From contig NZ_JAHHZN010000015.1 of the NCBI RefSeq assembly GCF_018760735.1, forward strand, positions 35,555 to 99,554: a DNA stretch of 64,000 bases, in the 5' to 3' direction. Below, piece by piece: positions 34,381 to 43,346 of the stretch (its first letter is position 1; every line of letters begins with the position of its first letter). The position numbers and the translations under genes are program-made. A model generated the notes under the pieces. The model did no database searches. It worked only from the letters and a program-made list of their open reading frames with translations, and was not told the DNA's origin. This DNA is from Hymenobacter piscis (lineage in GTDB: Bacteria; Bacteroidota; Bacteroidia; Cytophagales; Hymenobacteraceae).

Positions 34381-35370
34381 ATGGAAAAAGTAGCCGCTGG
34401 GGTCCACCAGCTCTCTATTCAGCGCTTTGTGAATGTCTATTTCGTTGAAACCGGTACGCCCGGCGAGTGGGTACTGGTAGATACCGGTCTGCCCGGCTCG
34501 GAGCAGGCCATTATTGCCGCCGCCGACCAGATTTTCTATCCCGGCTCGCACCCGGAGGCCATTATTCTCACCCACGGCCACATGGACCACGCCGGTTCGG
34601 CCCAGGCCCTGGCCGAACACTGGAAAGTACCCGTGCTGGCCCACCCGCTGGAGCTGCCCTTCCTCACGGCCCGGGCGGTGTACCCGCCCGCCGACCCCAC
34701 CGTGGCCGGCGGCGGCTCGCTGGCTTTCGTAGCCCGGTTCTTCCCGCCCCAGTCGTTTCAGCTCACTGACTATGTGCAGCCGCTGCCACCCAACGACGTG
34801 GACCCGCCCTTCCTGCCCGACTGGGAGTGGCTGCATGTGCCGGGCCACGCGCCGGGTCAGATTGCCCTCTTCCGCCAGCAGGACCGCACCCTGCTCGGGG
34901 CCGACGCCTTCGCCACCTGCAACCACGAGTCGGTACCGTCGGTGCTGCTGCAGCTGCCCAAAATCAGCATTGCGGGGGCTCCCTTCAACTACAACTGGCA
35001 GCAGGTGGGCGAGTCCATCCGGCAGCTGGCTGCCCTTGAGCCCGAAGCCATCGGCTGCGGCCACGGCCCGGCCATTAAGGGGCCGCAGGCGGCCGACGGG
35101 CTGCGCCAGCTGGCCCGGGAGTTCCGCGTGCCGGCCCACGGCCGCTACGTGCAGCACCCCGCCCGCACCGATGAAAACGGCGTGGCCTACGTGCCGCCCG
35201 CTCCCCACGACCCCATCCGGGCCAAGTTTGCCGTGGCCGGAGCCGGCCTGGGCGCTCTGGTAGGAGCCGCCTGGCTGATGAAGCGCTATCAGAAGCGTAA
35301 GCAGAACGAATATCCGCGCCCCCTGGCTGCCGAGCCCAAGCACTCGCGCACTGGGGAAGTGATGCGCTGA
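34381..35370 (+). CDS. Metallo-beta-lactamase-fold hydrolase with C-terminal membrane anchor
   Basis: 329 residues. MBL signature THGHMDHAG with the following metal ligands (VPGHAPGQIALF; GADAF; CGHGPAI). The N-terminal core is the usual QLSIQRFVNVYFVE..WVLVDTGLPGSE. Unusually for this family, a glycine-rich hydrophobic segment (AVAGAGLGALVGAAWLM) followed by a basic KRYQKRKQ tail lies near the C-terminus, suggesting tail anchoring. Substrate unknown. Start at ATG 34381 immediately precedes the first strand. Confidence 0.85.
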   Translation: MEKVAAGVHQLSIQRFVNVYFVETGTPGEWVLVDTGLPGSEQAIIAAADQIFYPGSHPEAIILTHGHMDHAGSAQALAEHWKVPVLAHPLELPFLTARAVYPPADPTVAGGGSLAFVARFFPPQSFQLTDYVQPLPPNDVDPPFLPDWEWLHVPGHAPGQIALFRQQDRTLLGADAFATCNHESVPSVLLQLPKISIAGAPFNYNWQQVGESIRQLAALEPEAIGCGHGPAIKGPQAADGLRQLAREFRVPAHGRYVQHPARTDENGVAYVPPAPHDPIRAKFAVAGAGLGALVGAAWLMKRYQKRKQNEYPRPLAAEPKHSRTGEVMR

Positions 35371-35406
35371 CCGCCGGCCGGCTGACCGGCATCAGAACGC
35401 TGCAAA

Positions 35407-35460
35407 AAAACGTCCTGACGAACTCATGCCTCACCGGGCAAGGGGTCGTCAGGACGTTTT
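35407..35460. terminator. Bidirectional terminator
   Basis: aaaacgtcctgacga and tcgtcaggacgtttt, a 15-base perfect stem with a 24-base spacer, between convergent genes. Confidence 0.8.
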
Positions 35461-35476
35461 CGTTGCGATGCGCCGC

Positions 35477-36379
35477 TTAGTCGTTGTAGAGCAGCGAGTC
35501 GGCCGGGGCGGCGGGGGCCTGGGGCGGGCGTTCCTGCGCCACTGTAATGTTACCGTTCACGGCGCTTACCTTCAGCGTGGGGCCGCCTTTGCCCAGCGTA
35601 GCAGCCAGGTTGTGGGGCAGCACGCTCAGGCGTTTGGTATTGAGCTGGGCCGTGACGCGGCCGCGGGTAGTACGGCCCAGCAGAGTGGCCGCGTAGGTGG
35701 CCGGCAGCTGCCAGCTCACGTCGCCGTTTACGGTACTCACCTCCAGGCCCGGACCCGCCCAGGCTTCGCCGGTGAGTTGCAGGTCGAGGTTGCCGTTGGT
35801 GGTTTTGCCGCGGGCGTCGCCGCCCACGCCGCGCACGCTAAGGTTGCCGTTGATGGTTTCGAAGCGCAGGGCGCCCCGCACGTTTTCCAGGGCAAGGTGG
35901 CCGTTGACGGCCGTCAGCGTCAGGTCCGTCTGGGCCGGTACCAGCACCTCGTAGTCCACGGCCCAGCCGTCGAGCGACTCATTGGCGCGGGCGGCGCGCA
36001 GGCGGTTGTTCAGGGTGCTGATGGCCACGGCCGCCGCTAAGGCCCGGGCGGCTTCGGGCGTGGCGGCCCGGCCCGTTACCCGGGCCCGTACCCGCACGCC
36101 CGGCCCGGCCCAGGCGCGCACCGTGATGCTGCCGTTGGCGCGGGCGTCCACCGTGAGCGGGGTGCCAGCGGGCGGCGCGGGCAGCTTCAGCTCCCGGAGT
36201 TCGCAGTGCAGCTTCTGCAACGGGCCGGCCGGCTGCGGGCCCTGGCAGCTCAGCGTAAAAGCCGGCGCCGGCGCAGCGGGCGGCGCCGGCTTTTTGGCAA
36301 CCGGCCGGGCCGGCGTTTTCTGGGCCCGGACCGGGCCGGCCGCCAGCAGCAGCCCCAGGGCAAGTACGCGTAGTTTCAT
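35477..36379 (-). CDS. Secreted DUF4097-like beta-helix protein
   Basis: 300 residues with signal peptide MKLRVLALGLLLAAGPVRAQ. The mature part has a Pro/Ala/Lys linker and then repeated short strands with NG turns: VDARANGSITVRA, TAVNGHLALENV, FETINGNLSVRG, KTTNGNLDLQL, STVNGDVSWQL and SAVNGNITV. This spacing matches DUF4097 beta-strand repeat proteins, which are exported and of unknown function. ATG at 36379 is preferred as the start of the signal peptide. Confidence 0.82.
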   Translation of the reverse strand: MKLRVLALGLLLAAGPVRAQKTPARPVAKKPAPPAAPAPAFTLSCQGPQPAGPLQKLHCELRELKLPAPPAGTPLTVDARANGSITVRAWAGPGVRVRARVTGRAATPEAARALAAAVAISTLNNRLRAARANESLDGWAVDYEVLVPAQTDLTLTAVNGHLALENVRGALRFETINGNLSVRGVGGDARGKTTNGNLDLQLTGEAWAGPGLEVSTVNGDVSWQLPATYAATLLGRTTRGRVTAQLNTKRLSVLPHNLAATLGKGGPTLKVSAVNGNITVAQERPPQAPAAPADSLLYND

Positions 36380-36422
36380 AGCAGAAGATGAGACGTAACA
36401 AAAGACGGGCATTGGCCCTGCC

Positions 36423-37337
36423 TCAGCTTTCCAGGGCCGCGGCCACCCCCGTAAGATAGGCCGCCAGGATGGTAGCCGCAAGCCGGGCGGTCTGGTTGTC
36501 GCGGTCGAAAAGCGGATTGAGCTCGACTAACTCAAAGAGCAGCACCTCGGGTTCCCGGCCGGCCAGAAAGGCGGCTTCCACCGCTTGGCGGGGCGTAAGG
36601 CCGTCGGCGCTGGGCGCGCTCACGGCCGGGGCGTAGGCCTGGGCGCAGCAGTCCAGATCGAAGCTCACGAAGGCCGGTCCCTCGGCTGTGGCATGGCGCA
36701 GGGCCCGGCCCATGTACTCGGGCATTCCATCCTGCTGCACCTGGGCCAGGGGCACCAGCCGGGCCTGCTGCTGGTGCAGAAAGTCGATGTCTTCCCAGGC
36801 ATTTAGGTTGGAGTGCAGGCCGATTTCGGTGAAACGGGGGCCGGCCAGCACGCCTTCGCGCAGCAGCTTGCCGAAGGGGGTACCGCTGCTGAGCAGGCCC
36901 GGCCGGTCCTTCACGTCGGCGTGGGCATCGAGGTTGATACCGCCTACGGGCTGCCCGCCGGTGGCGTCGCGCAGGCCACGCACGGTGCTGTAGGTACCGT
37001 CGTGGGAGCCGCCCAGCACCACCACCCGCGGGTAGTGGTGGAGCAGGCGCGCCAGCTCGCTGCGGATGGTCTGGTGGTTGGTTTCGTGGTCGGGGTGGCG
37101 CAGGTCGAGGTTGCCGGCATCGGCCAGGCGCAGGCCGTCGAGGCGCACGTTGTGTTCCAGGTTATAGGTTTTGTGGTAGCGGCGCAGTTCCCGCCGGATG
37201 GCCTCCGGGGCGTGCATGGCGCCGGCCCGGCCGCCTTCCAGCACCGTCCCGAAATCGAGGGGCAACCCCACCAGGCACACGTCGGCTTCGGGCAACTCGG
37301 CGGCGGGGCGAATCAGGTCACGCAGAAAAGTGGACAT
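36423..37337 (-). CDS. Ureohydrolase, formimidoylglutamase-like
   Basis: 304 residues. Arginase/agmatinase-fold metal motifs: GGSHDGTYS (in place of GGDHS), INLDAHADVK (DAHxD), and VSFDLDCCAQAYAP in place of SxDxDxxDPxxAP, so the Asp-Pro pair of the last motif is replaced by Ala-Gln while the two metal Asp residues remain. The family of formimidoylglutamases in Bacteroidota carries such variants; it would hydrolyse N-formimidoyl-L-glutamate in histidine breakdown, but no other hut gene is nearby. A TACATTTG box lies only four bases before the ATG (37349-37342). Confidence 0.85.
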   Translation of the reverse strand: MSTFLRDLIRPAAELPEADVCLVGLPLDFGTVLEGGRAGAMHAPEAIRRELRRYHKTYNLEHNVRLDGLRLADAGNLDLRHPDHETNHQTIRSELARLLHHYPRVVVLGGSHDGTYSTVRGLRDATGGQPVGGINLDAHADVKDRPGLLSSGTPFGKLLREGVLAGPRFTEIGLHSNLNAWEDIDFLHQQQARLVPLAQVQQDGMPEYMGRALRHATAEGPAFVSFDLDCCAQAYAPAVSAPSADGLTPRQAVEAAFLAGREPEVLLFELVELNPLFDRDNQTARLAATILAAYLTGVAAALES

Positions 37338-37341
37338 GATT

Positions 37342-37349
37342 CAAATGTA
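37342..37349 (-). promoter_or_regulatory. -7 box abutting ureohydrolase ATG
   Basis: Minus-strand TACATTTG ends four bases before the ATG at 37337; if used, the mRNA would be leaderless or nearly so. Confidence 0.5.
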
Positions 37350-37509
37350 CCCGGAAATTGACGTAACTCGCACCCTGTCACCTAATCGGCCGGCGGCGCA
37401 GGGGCGGGGCACCCCTACCTGCCTCCCCGGCTAAGCCGCCCGCATGTTTCGTTTGCCTAACTTTCTGCCCCGGGAAGAGTACAAAACACCCTGCCCCTGC
37501 CCCGCACTT

Positions 37510-37923
37510 ATGTCTGCCCCCGACCAAATTCTACTTGACATTCCTTCCCTGCTGCTCAGCTACAATGCCCAGGAGCAATTGCTGCGGGTGCAGTGGCGCG
37601 GCCGCTTCGATGGCGTATCGGCCCGCACCCAGTGCGAAATGGTGCTCGATTACCTGGTAGACCGGCCCTGCCGCCGCCTGATCAATGACAGCAGCGAGGC
37701 GTTTGGCGAATGGTGGGAAGCGGGCAAGTGGATCGGGCAGGTGTTTGCGCCCGAGCTGGCCGCCCGGGGCATACGCGCCGCCGCCTGGATCAACGCCATG
37801 GACTGGCCCTCGCGCTACGCCGTGGCGTCCACCATGCCGCTGGTAAAAGGGCTTATTATCAAAGCCTTCGATTTCGACGAGCAGCGGGCGGCCCACGCGT
37901 GGGTAACCAGCGTGGAGGTATAG
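37510..37923 (+). CDS. SpoIIAA/STAS-like small protein
   Basis: 137 residues beginning MSAPDQILLDIPSLLLSYNAQEQLLRVQWRG. The pattern of an initial beta hairpin, a phosphotransfer-like loop (LINDSSEAFGEW), then a helix and AAWINAMDWPSRYAV..IIKAFDFDEQRAAHAWV resembles the STAS/SpoIIAA-like proteins of Hymenobacter and relatives; this is a fold-level guess. No signal peptide. Codon use is like the neighbours. ATG at 37510 is chosen because the earlier in-frame sequence is low complexity. Confidence 0.65.
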   Translation: MSAPDQILLDIPSLLLSYNAQEQLLRVQWRGRFDGVSARTQCEMVLDYLVDRPCRRLINDSSEAFGEWWEAGKWIGQVFAPELAARGIRAAAWINAMDWPSRYAVASTMPLVKGLIIKAFDFDEQRAAHAWVTSVEV

Positions 37924-37979
37924 GCCGCAACTTTACCGCGCGGCGGCGGGGGTCTGGGACCGGTACTGTATCTTTCGGC

Positions 37980-38399
37980 ATGACGGCACGAACTTTCCTG
38001 CTTGCGCTGGGCGGCGCCCTGTTGCTGGCCGGCCTGACCGCGGCCCGGCCCGCGGCCTCGTTTTTCACCACCTACACTTACCTGTCCTACGCCATTCTGG
38101 ACCGGGAAAGCAGCCCCCGGCCGCTGCCGGCCCAGGGCGTGGGCGGTACGCTCACGCTGCAGGCCAACGGCACCTACCAGAAACGCCTGACGATGAGTGC
38201 CAACGGTGGCACCATGCGCTTCGACCAGGATGGCCGCTTTACCTTCACGCCCGGCCACATCCGCTTCACCTACCCCGATAAAACCGGCCGCTCCCGCACC
38301 GATGAGGGCACCTTCCAGCTCCACCAGGGCCAGCTCACGATTACGCTCAACGGCTACCCGGCCGGCAACCAGAGCATCTATACGCTGCGGGCGCAGTAG
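37980..38399 (+). CDS. Secreted small beta-rich protein, unknown
   Basis: 139 residues with a signal peptide (MTARTFLLALGGALLLAGLTAARPAA). The mature part alternates strands: GGTLTLQANGTYQKRLTM, GRFTFTPGHIRFTYPD and GTFQLHQGQLTITLNG. This resembles lipocalin-like or DUF-type small periplasmic proteins, but no family is claimed. The frame continues upstream into the previous gene, so the ATG at 37980 is chosen; a TATCTTTC box (close to the -7 consensus) lies just upstream at 37968-37975, only four bases before the ATG. Confidence 0.72.
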   Translation: MTARTFLLALGGALLLAGLTAARPAASFFTTYTYLSYAILDRESSPRPLPAQGVGGTLTLQANGTYQKRLTMSANGGTMRFDQDGRFTFTPGHIRFTYPDKTGRSRTDEGTFQLHQGQLTITLNGYPAGNQSIYTLRAQ

Positions 38400-38467
38400 C
38401 ACAACGCCCGCCCCGGCCCCGCCGGCCCTCTTTCCGCCTCGTACTCTCGCCATTTCAGCCGCTGCCT

Positions 38468-39313
38468 ATGCCGTCCATTGTGATTACCGGAGTATCGAGC
38501 GGGGTGGGGCTGGCGGCGGCGCGGGCCTTTCTGGCCAGGCAGTACCGGGTGTTCGGCAGCGTGCGCCATGCCGCCGACGCCGCGCGGCTCCAGCAGGAAC
38601 TGGGCCCGCAGTTTACGCCCCTGCTCTTCGACGTGACGGACGGAACGGCCGTGGCCCGGGCGGCAGCCGAGGTGGCCCGCGCCCTGGGGCCGGAGCCACT
38701 TACGGGCCTGCTCAATAACGCGGGCGTGGCCTTCGGCGGACCGCTGCAATATCAGCCCCTGGACGTTATCCGGGAGCATTTCGAGGTGAACGTGCTGGGG
38801 CTGATCCAGGTCACGCAGGCGTTTCTGCCCCTGCTCGGGGCCCGGCCGGGCTTCTCGGGCCGGCCGGGGCGGGTGCTGAACATGGGCTCGGTGAGCGGGC
38901 AGGTGGCGTCCCCGTTTCTGGGCGCTTACGTGGGCACCAAGCACGCGCTGGAAGGCCTGTCGGCTACCTGGCGGCGGGAGCTGCGCCTGTTCGGGGTGCC
39001 GGTGGTGCTTATCGGGCTCGGCGTCACGCAGACGCCCATCTGGGACAAGGGCATTGACCTGTCGCCTTACGAGCACACGCCCTACCACGGCCCGGCCCAA
39101 CGCTTTCTGCGCTTCGTGAACAAAACCCGCGCCCAGGGCCTGACGCCCGAGTACGTGGCCGGCCGGCTGGTCGGCATCCTGGAAACGCCCCGCCCCCGGG
39201 TCCGCTACACCATTGCCGCCGACCTCTTCCGCGCTTACATCGTGCCCCGCCTGCTGCCCGCCCGCGCCCTCGACTGGCTGCTGGCCCGCGGCATTGGGCT
39301 GGAGGTGAAATAG
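38468..39313 (+). CDS. Short-chain dehydrogenase/reductase
   Basis: 281 residues, classical SDR. The cofactor loop is TGVSSGVG (8-15), the structural motif LLNNAG, the catalytic Ser in NMGSVSG and the Tyr/Lys pair in YVGTK. A C-terminal extension (about 60 residues with PRVRYTIAADLFRAYIVPRLLP) is typical of SDRs of the 'retinol dehydrogenase-like' group. Substrate unknown. The stop codon and the last codons (EVK, TAG at 39311-39313) lie within an inverted repeat. Confidence 0.9.
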   Translation: MPSIVITGVSSGVGLAAARAFLARQYRVFGSVRHAADAARLQQELGPQFTPLLFDVTDGTAVARAAAEVARALGPEPLTGLLNNAGVAFGGPLQYQPLDVIREHFEVNVLGLIQVTQAFLPLLGARPGFSGRPGRVLNMGSVSGQVASPFLGAYVGTKHALEGLSATWRRELRLFGVPVVLIGLGVTQTPIWDKGIDLSPYEHTPYHGPAQRFLRFVNKTRAQGLTPEYVAGRLVGILETPRPRVRYTIAADLFRAYIVPRLLPARALDWLLARGIGLEVK

Positions 39314-39422
39314 TGAGGTGGTGAGATGGTGAGTTGATGTTCGAGGGGCATACTGGCGCGAACTGCGTAATCAGGCCCCTCGAACATCAACTCACCATTT
39401 CACCACCTCACTATTTCACCTC
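39303..39422. repeat. 48-bp inverted repeat, family E
   Basis: Arms 39303-39350 and 39375-39422 are complementary over 48 bases with one mismatch; left arm begins gaggtgaaatagtgaggtgg. It overlaps the last four codons of the SDR gene and supplies its stop. Confidence 0.92.
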
Positions 39423-39522
39423 CTCACTTTGAGCCCCGCCGGGCTTTCTGCTAACTTGCGCCATGTTTCGCCCCCGGGCCGAAACAACTCACTCATTCAC
39501 TTACTCACTCATTCACCAATAG

Positions 39523-40257
39523 ATGGGACGCGCGTTTGAATTCCGAAAAGGCCGCAAAATGAAGCGCTGGGACCGGATGTCGAAAGACTTTACCCGGATT
39601 GGCCGCGAAATCGTGATGGCCGTGAAAGAATCCGGCTCCAACCCCGATACCAACTCCCGCCTGCGCACGGCCATGCAGAACGCCAAGGGCGTGAACATGC
39701 CCAAGGACCGGGTGGAAGCCGCCATCAAGCGGGCCTCCTCCCGCGAGGAAAAAGACTACTCCGAAGTGGTGTACGAGGGCTACGCGCCCCACGGCGTGGC
39801 CGTAGTCATCGAAACCGCCACCGACAACCCCACCCGCACCGTGGCCAACGTGCGCATGTACTTCAACCGGGGCAACGGCGCCCTGGGCACGGCCGGCTCC
39901 TCGGACTACACTTTCACCCGCAAGGGCGTCTTCAAACTGGCCGCCGAGGGCCTCGACCTGGAAGAGCTGGAGCTCGAACTCATCGACGCCGGCGCCGAGG
40001 ACGTGTACGCCGACCAGGACGAGGACGAGCAGGGCAACGTCACGGAGTATATCGTGGTGGAAACCGCCTTCACCGACTTCGGCCAGATGCAGAAGGCCCT
40101 GGAGGAAAAAGGCCTGAACGTGGTGTCGGCCCAGCTCCAGCGTATCCCCAACACCACCGTGCACCTGGAAGGCGACGAGCTGGAAGAAGTGATGAACCTG
40201 ATTGAAAAGTTTGAGGACGACGACGATGTGCAGGCCGTGTACCACACGCTCGGCTAA
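39523..40257 (+). CDS. yebC: YebC/PmpR family regulator
   Basis: 244 residues, normal length. N-terminal MGRAFEFRKGRKMKRWDRMSK, the family-typical K-R-basic opening, then TRIGREI, PKDRVEAAIKRAS, YEGYAPHGVAVVIE, TDNPTRTVANVR and a C-terminal acidic end. YebC proteins act as transcription regulators in some species; recent work links them to translation of proline tracts. The gene follows a long inverted repeat and a ctcattcac-type repeat, and is followed by a terminator. Confidence 0.95.
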   Translation: MGRAFEFRKGRKMKRWDRMSKDFTRIGREIVMAVKESGSNPDTNSRLRTAMQNAKGVNMPKDRVEAAIKRASSREEKDYSEVVYEGYAPHGVAVVIETATDNPTRTVANVRMYFNRGNGALGTAGSSDYTFTRKGVFKLAAEGLDLEELELELIDAGAEDVYADQDEDEQGNVTEYIVVETAFTDFGQMQKALEEKGLNVVSAQLQRIPNTTVHLEGDELEEVMNLIEKFEDDDDVQAVYHTLG

Positions 40258-40317
40258 ATCACCGATGTTGCCAATGATGAAATGTCGCAGATTTGGCGAC
40301 TGATCCCGGCTTATTTG

Positions 40318-40350
40318 GCGGGCCGCTCCGGTTGGGGCGGCCCGTTTTCG
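40318..40350 (+). terminator. Terminator of yebC
   Basis: cgggccgctcc, loop ggtt, ggggcggcccg followed by TTTTCGTTT. Confidence 0.8.
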
Positions 40351-40443
40351 TTTGACCGCCCGGGCAACGCTTCGGGCTTGGTTTGCCTCTGACGTTACTG
40401 CTACCTGTCCTCCCCCTTTACCTGCCTCTATTCGCTCCCGCTT

Positions 40444-41504
40444 ATGAAACTGCTTTATCTGCTACTGCTAGTATTGCTGCCCCTGACGGCCCCGGCCCAA
40501 CGGGCGGCACTGGAAACGTTGCTCCGGCAGAAAAACGTGGCCGGGCTCCAGCTCATCCATACCAAAGGCAGCAATGCCACGGCCTACTACCTGGGCCAGC
40601 GCCGGCAGGGCACGGCCGGCGCGGTGGATGCCGAAACCGTGTTTCAAGCGGCCTCCCTGGGCAAAGTGGTGCTGGCCTACCTCGCCCTGCGCCTCCACGA
40701 CCAGGGCCGCCTCGACCTCGACCGGCCCCTGCTCCGCTACGCCCCTACCCCCGCCTCACCGACCCCGGCCGCGCCGGCCGCGTAACGGCCCGCCTGGTGC
40801 TCACCCACACCACCGGCCTGCCCAACTGGGCCGATAACCCGCTGGAACCCGCCTGGGCCACCTCGCCCCTGTCCTTCCGTTTCGCCCCCGACAGCTGCTG
40901 GAACTACTCCGGCGAGGGGTTCGTGTGGCTCCAGCACACGCTGGAACAGCTCACCGGCGAATCGGTGGAAACCTTGGCCCAACGGGAAGCATTCGGGCCC
41001 CTGAAGATGGAGCGCAGCAGCTTCCAGTGGCAGCCCCGCTTCGCCGGTAACGTGGCCTGGGGGCACGACGACGCGGGCCGCCCCACCCAGGTTCGCCACT
41101 TTGCCCAGCCCTACGCCGCCTACAGCCTGCTCACCACCGCCGCCGACTACAACCGCTTCCTGCAGGCGCTCAGCAACGGCCGGGGCCTGAAGAAATCCAC
41201 CGCCCGCCTGCTCACTACCGCCGCCTCCGAGGCCAACCGCTGCGGCCGCGCCGCTACCCCCACCGACCCGTTCGTAGCCTGGGCCCTCGGCGTGGGGCTG
41301 GCTTCCACCAGCGCCGGCCCCGCCCTCTGGCACTGGGGCGACAATGGTGACTTCCGGGGCTTCTTCCTGGCCCTCCCCGCCCGCCGCGAAAGCCTGCTCT
41401 TTTTCACCAACAGCGCCCACGGCCACGAGCTCACCGACGACCTGCTGCACTTGTTCCTCGGCCCCGGCAACTACCGCGCTACGCAATGGCTGGCGGAGGA
41501 GTAA
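40444..41504 (+). pseudogene. Frameshifted serine hydrolase (beta-lactamase class C fold)
   Basis: Two overlapping frames together give one protein. Frame one (40444-40785) starts with a signal peptide (MKLLYLLLLVLLPLTAPAQ) and the SxxK motif in ASLGKVV. It then stops, while the +2 frame continues from about 40742 with RLTDPGRAGRVTARLVLTHTTGLPNW, the YxN-like NYSGEG, then GYLL-type sequence and the HWGDNG (KTG-like) box to 41504. Restoring one C in the run gcccct near 40741-40746 joins them. The intact product would be a periplasmic penicillin-binding-protein-like esterase or peptidase. Sequencing error, or a real mutation, are both possible. Confidence 0.8.
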
Positions 41505-41512
41505 TTGGTCAG

Positions 41513-41559
41513 TGGTCGTTGTTGATTGTTGGTTGTTGGTTGTTGGTTGTTGGTTGTCA
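41513..41559. repeat. Low-complexity (ttgttgg)n repeat
   Basis: Repeated gttggttgttggttgt units right after the serine hydrolase. Similar units occur, in the other orientation, inside the ketosynthase gene (52971-53180). Confidence 0.75.
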
Positions 41560-41565
41560 GGAAGA

Positions 41566-41662
41566 ACGTCATGCTGAGCTTGTCGAAGCATCTCGCGTGC
41601 TGATGTAAGAATAGCATAGCAGCATCAGCACGCGAGATGCTTCGGCAAGCTCAGCATGACGT
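41566..41662. repeat. Dispersed inverted repeat, family A copy 2
   Basis: acgtcatgctgagcttg..cgaagcatctcgcgtgctgat pairs with atcagcacgcgagatgcttcggcaagctcagcatgacgt, almost perfect over about 40 bases. Confidence 0.9.
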
Positions 41663-41739
41663 TATGATTGTCAGCAACCGGCACCTGAACACCGGCAACT
41701 GATTACTGGTAACTCACAACTACTTCCTACATTGCCGGC

Positions 41740-42801
41740 ATGCTGAAAAAACTCCTCTCCGGAGCCCTGCTGGCCCTGACGGCGGCGGCCTGCTCCCCGG
41801 CCCCTACCTCCCCGGAAACGGCTGGCACTGCCGGCCTTACCACCTACTTCCCCGCGCCCGATACCGCCGTGCTGGCCGATGGCGGGGTGAAAATGGTGCC
41901 CATCACCACGGCCAAGGGCACGTTCAAGGTCTGGACCAAGCGGTTCGGCAGCAACCCGCGCATCAAGCTGCTGCTGCTCAATGGCGGGCCGGGGGCTACG
42001 CACGAGTATTTTGAGTGCCTGGAGAGCTTCCTGCCCCGGGAAGGCATCGAGTTCATTTACTACGACCAGCTCGGCTGCGGCAACTCCGACAACCCCCAGG
42101 ACACCAGCATGTGGAGCCTGCCGCGCTACGTGGAGGAGGTGGAGCAGGTCCGCCAGGCCCTCAAACTCGACAGCAGCAACTTCTACCTGCTCGGTCACAG
42201 CTGGGGCGGCATCCTGGCCGCCGAGTACGCCCTCAAGTACCAGCAGCACCTCAAGGGCCTCGTCATCAGCAACATGATGATGAGCATCCCCGCTTACGGC
42301 AAGTATGCCAACGACGTGCTGGCGCCCCAGTTCAAGCCCGAAGTGCTGCGGGAAATCCGGGCCATTGAGGCGCGCCAGGACTTCCAGAACCCGCGCTACA
42401 TGGAACTGCTGCTGCCCAACTTCTACACCCAGCACATCCTGCGCCGCCCCCTCGAGCAGTGGCCCGAGCCGGTGAACCGCTCCTTCGCCAAAATGAACCA
42501 GTCCCTCTACGTGACCATGCAGGGCCCCAGCGAGTTTGGCGTCTCGGGCAAGCTGCTCCACTGGAACCGCGTGCCCGACCTGCCCAAGCTGGCCGTGCCG
42601 GTACTCAGCATCGGCGGCCAGTACGACACCATGGACCCCGCCCACATGCGCATGGTGGCCGAAAAAGTGCAGCACGGCACCGCCCTCATCTGCCCCAACG
42701 GCTCGCACATGAGCTTCTACGACGACCAGCCCACCTACATGCGCGGCCTGATGAAATGGATGCAAGGCGTGGACCGGGGCGAGAAAGAAGTAAAATTGTA
42801 G
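41740..42801 (+). CDS. Proline-iminopeptidase family lipoprotein (S33)
   Basis: 353 residues. A signal ends in LTAAACS (Cys18), a lipobox. The S33 features follow: NGGPGATHEYF (oxyanion), YYDQLGCGNS, GHSWGG with the nucleophile Ser, GQYDTMDP (Asp) and NGSHMSFYDD (His). These are the proline iminopeptidase family landmarks; it would remove N-terminal proline or act on another small peptide. Lipidation suggests placement in the periplasm or at the outer membrane. Confidence 0.88.
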   Translation: MLKKLLSGALLALTAAACSPAPTSPETAGTAGLTTYFPAPDTAVLADGGVKMVPITTAKGTFKVWTKRFGSNPRIKLLLLNGGPGATHEYFECLESFLPREGIEFIYYDQLGCGNSDNPQDTSMWSLPRYVEEVEQVRQALKLDSSNFYLLGHSWGGILAAEYALKYQQHLKGLVISNMMMSIPAYGKYANDVLAPQFKPEVLREIRAIEARQDFQNPRYMELLLPNFYTQHILRRPLEQWPEPVNRSFAKMNQSLYVTMQGPSEFGVSGKLLHWNRVPDLPKLAVPVLSIGGQYDTMDPAHMRMVAEKVQHGTALICPNGSHMSFYDDQPTYMRGLMKWMQGVDRGEKEVKL

Positions 42802-42960
42802 TTCCGAACGAGCAGGGTGAGCCGCCGGGCCAGTTGGCAGCCGATGGTTCACCCGTTTCTTCGCTACCTCATTTATGTCTTCCCCTGCTTATCTGCCTGC
42901 TGCTGTTCGTGCCGGCGGTGACCCTGCTCTTTTACGCGTTGTAAGTCCTTTTCTTGTCCC

Positions 42961-43299
42961 ATGACCTTCCCCTACCGCTCCCTGTTTCTGTTCGAGGCCG
43001 ATTCGGCCACCATCTTCGAGATCAAGCGCCTCGATATCCAGAGCAAGAATCCCGGTCACCTCTACTTCTGGCTGTATTTCGACAACGCCAGTGGCCAGCT
43101 CACCCAGCTCGATTTTGAGGACATGAGCACCGCAGAAGGCGAGCACCTGCGCCAGTTCCGCCAGGGCCGCCTGCAATTCAACGCCACCGAGGCCACCTTC
43201 TCACCCACCGACTCAGGCCCGCCGCTGGCCCTGCGCACCGTCACGCCGCCCGCGCTGCCCGCCGAGTTGGAAAAGGCCCTGTTCGCGTTTTTTGCCTGA
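42961..43299 (+). CDS. Hypothetical protein, 112 aa
   Basis: 112 residues ([19 protein letters not shown]..), acidic, with alternating strands and helices and no signal peptide or membrane span. The codon usage is like the neighbours, and the frame is clean. No family was recognised. It lies between the S33 peptidase and the rluF promoter. Confidence 0.6.
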   Translation: MTFPYRSLFLFEADSATIFEIKRLDIQSKNPGHLYFWLYFDNASGQLTQLDFEDMSTAEGEHLRQFRQGRLQFNATEATFSPTDSGPPLALRTVTPPALPAELEKALFAFFA

Positions 43300-43338
43300 A
43301 CCGGAGGCCGGGCGCGCGGCGGCCCGTTGGTTATGCCG

Positions 43339-43346
43339 TATCTTTG
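43339..43346 (+). promoter_or_regulatory. -7 box of rluF gene
   Basis: TATCTTTG, 86 bases before the ATG at 43433; the leader then contains a terminator-like hairpin. Confidence 0.65.

Noticed and set aside
42802..42960. Small hydrophobic peptide (PLLICLLLFVPAVTLLFYAL) in the gap after the S33 peptidase
   Set aside because: The frame has a transmembrane look but no plausible start codon of its own; it continues from a shadow frame of the upstream gene.
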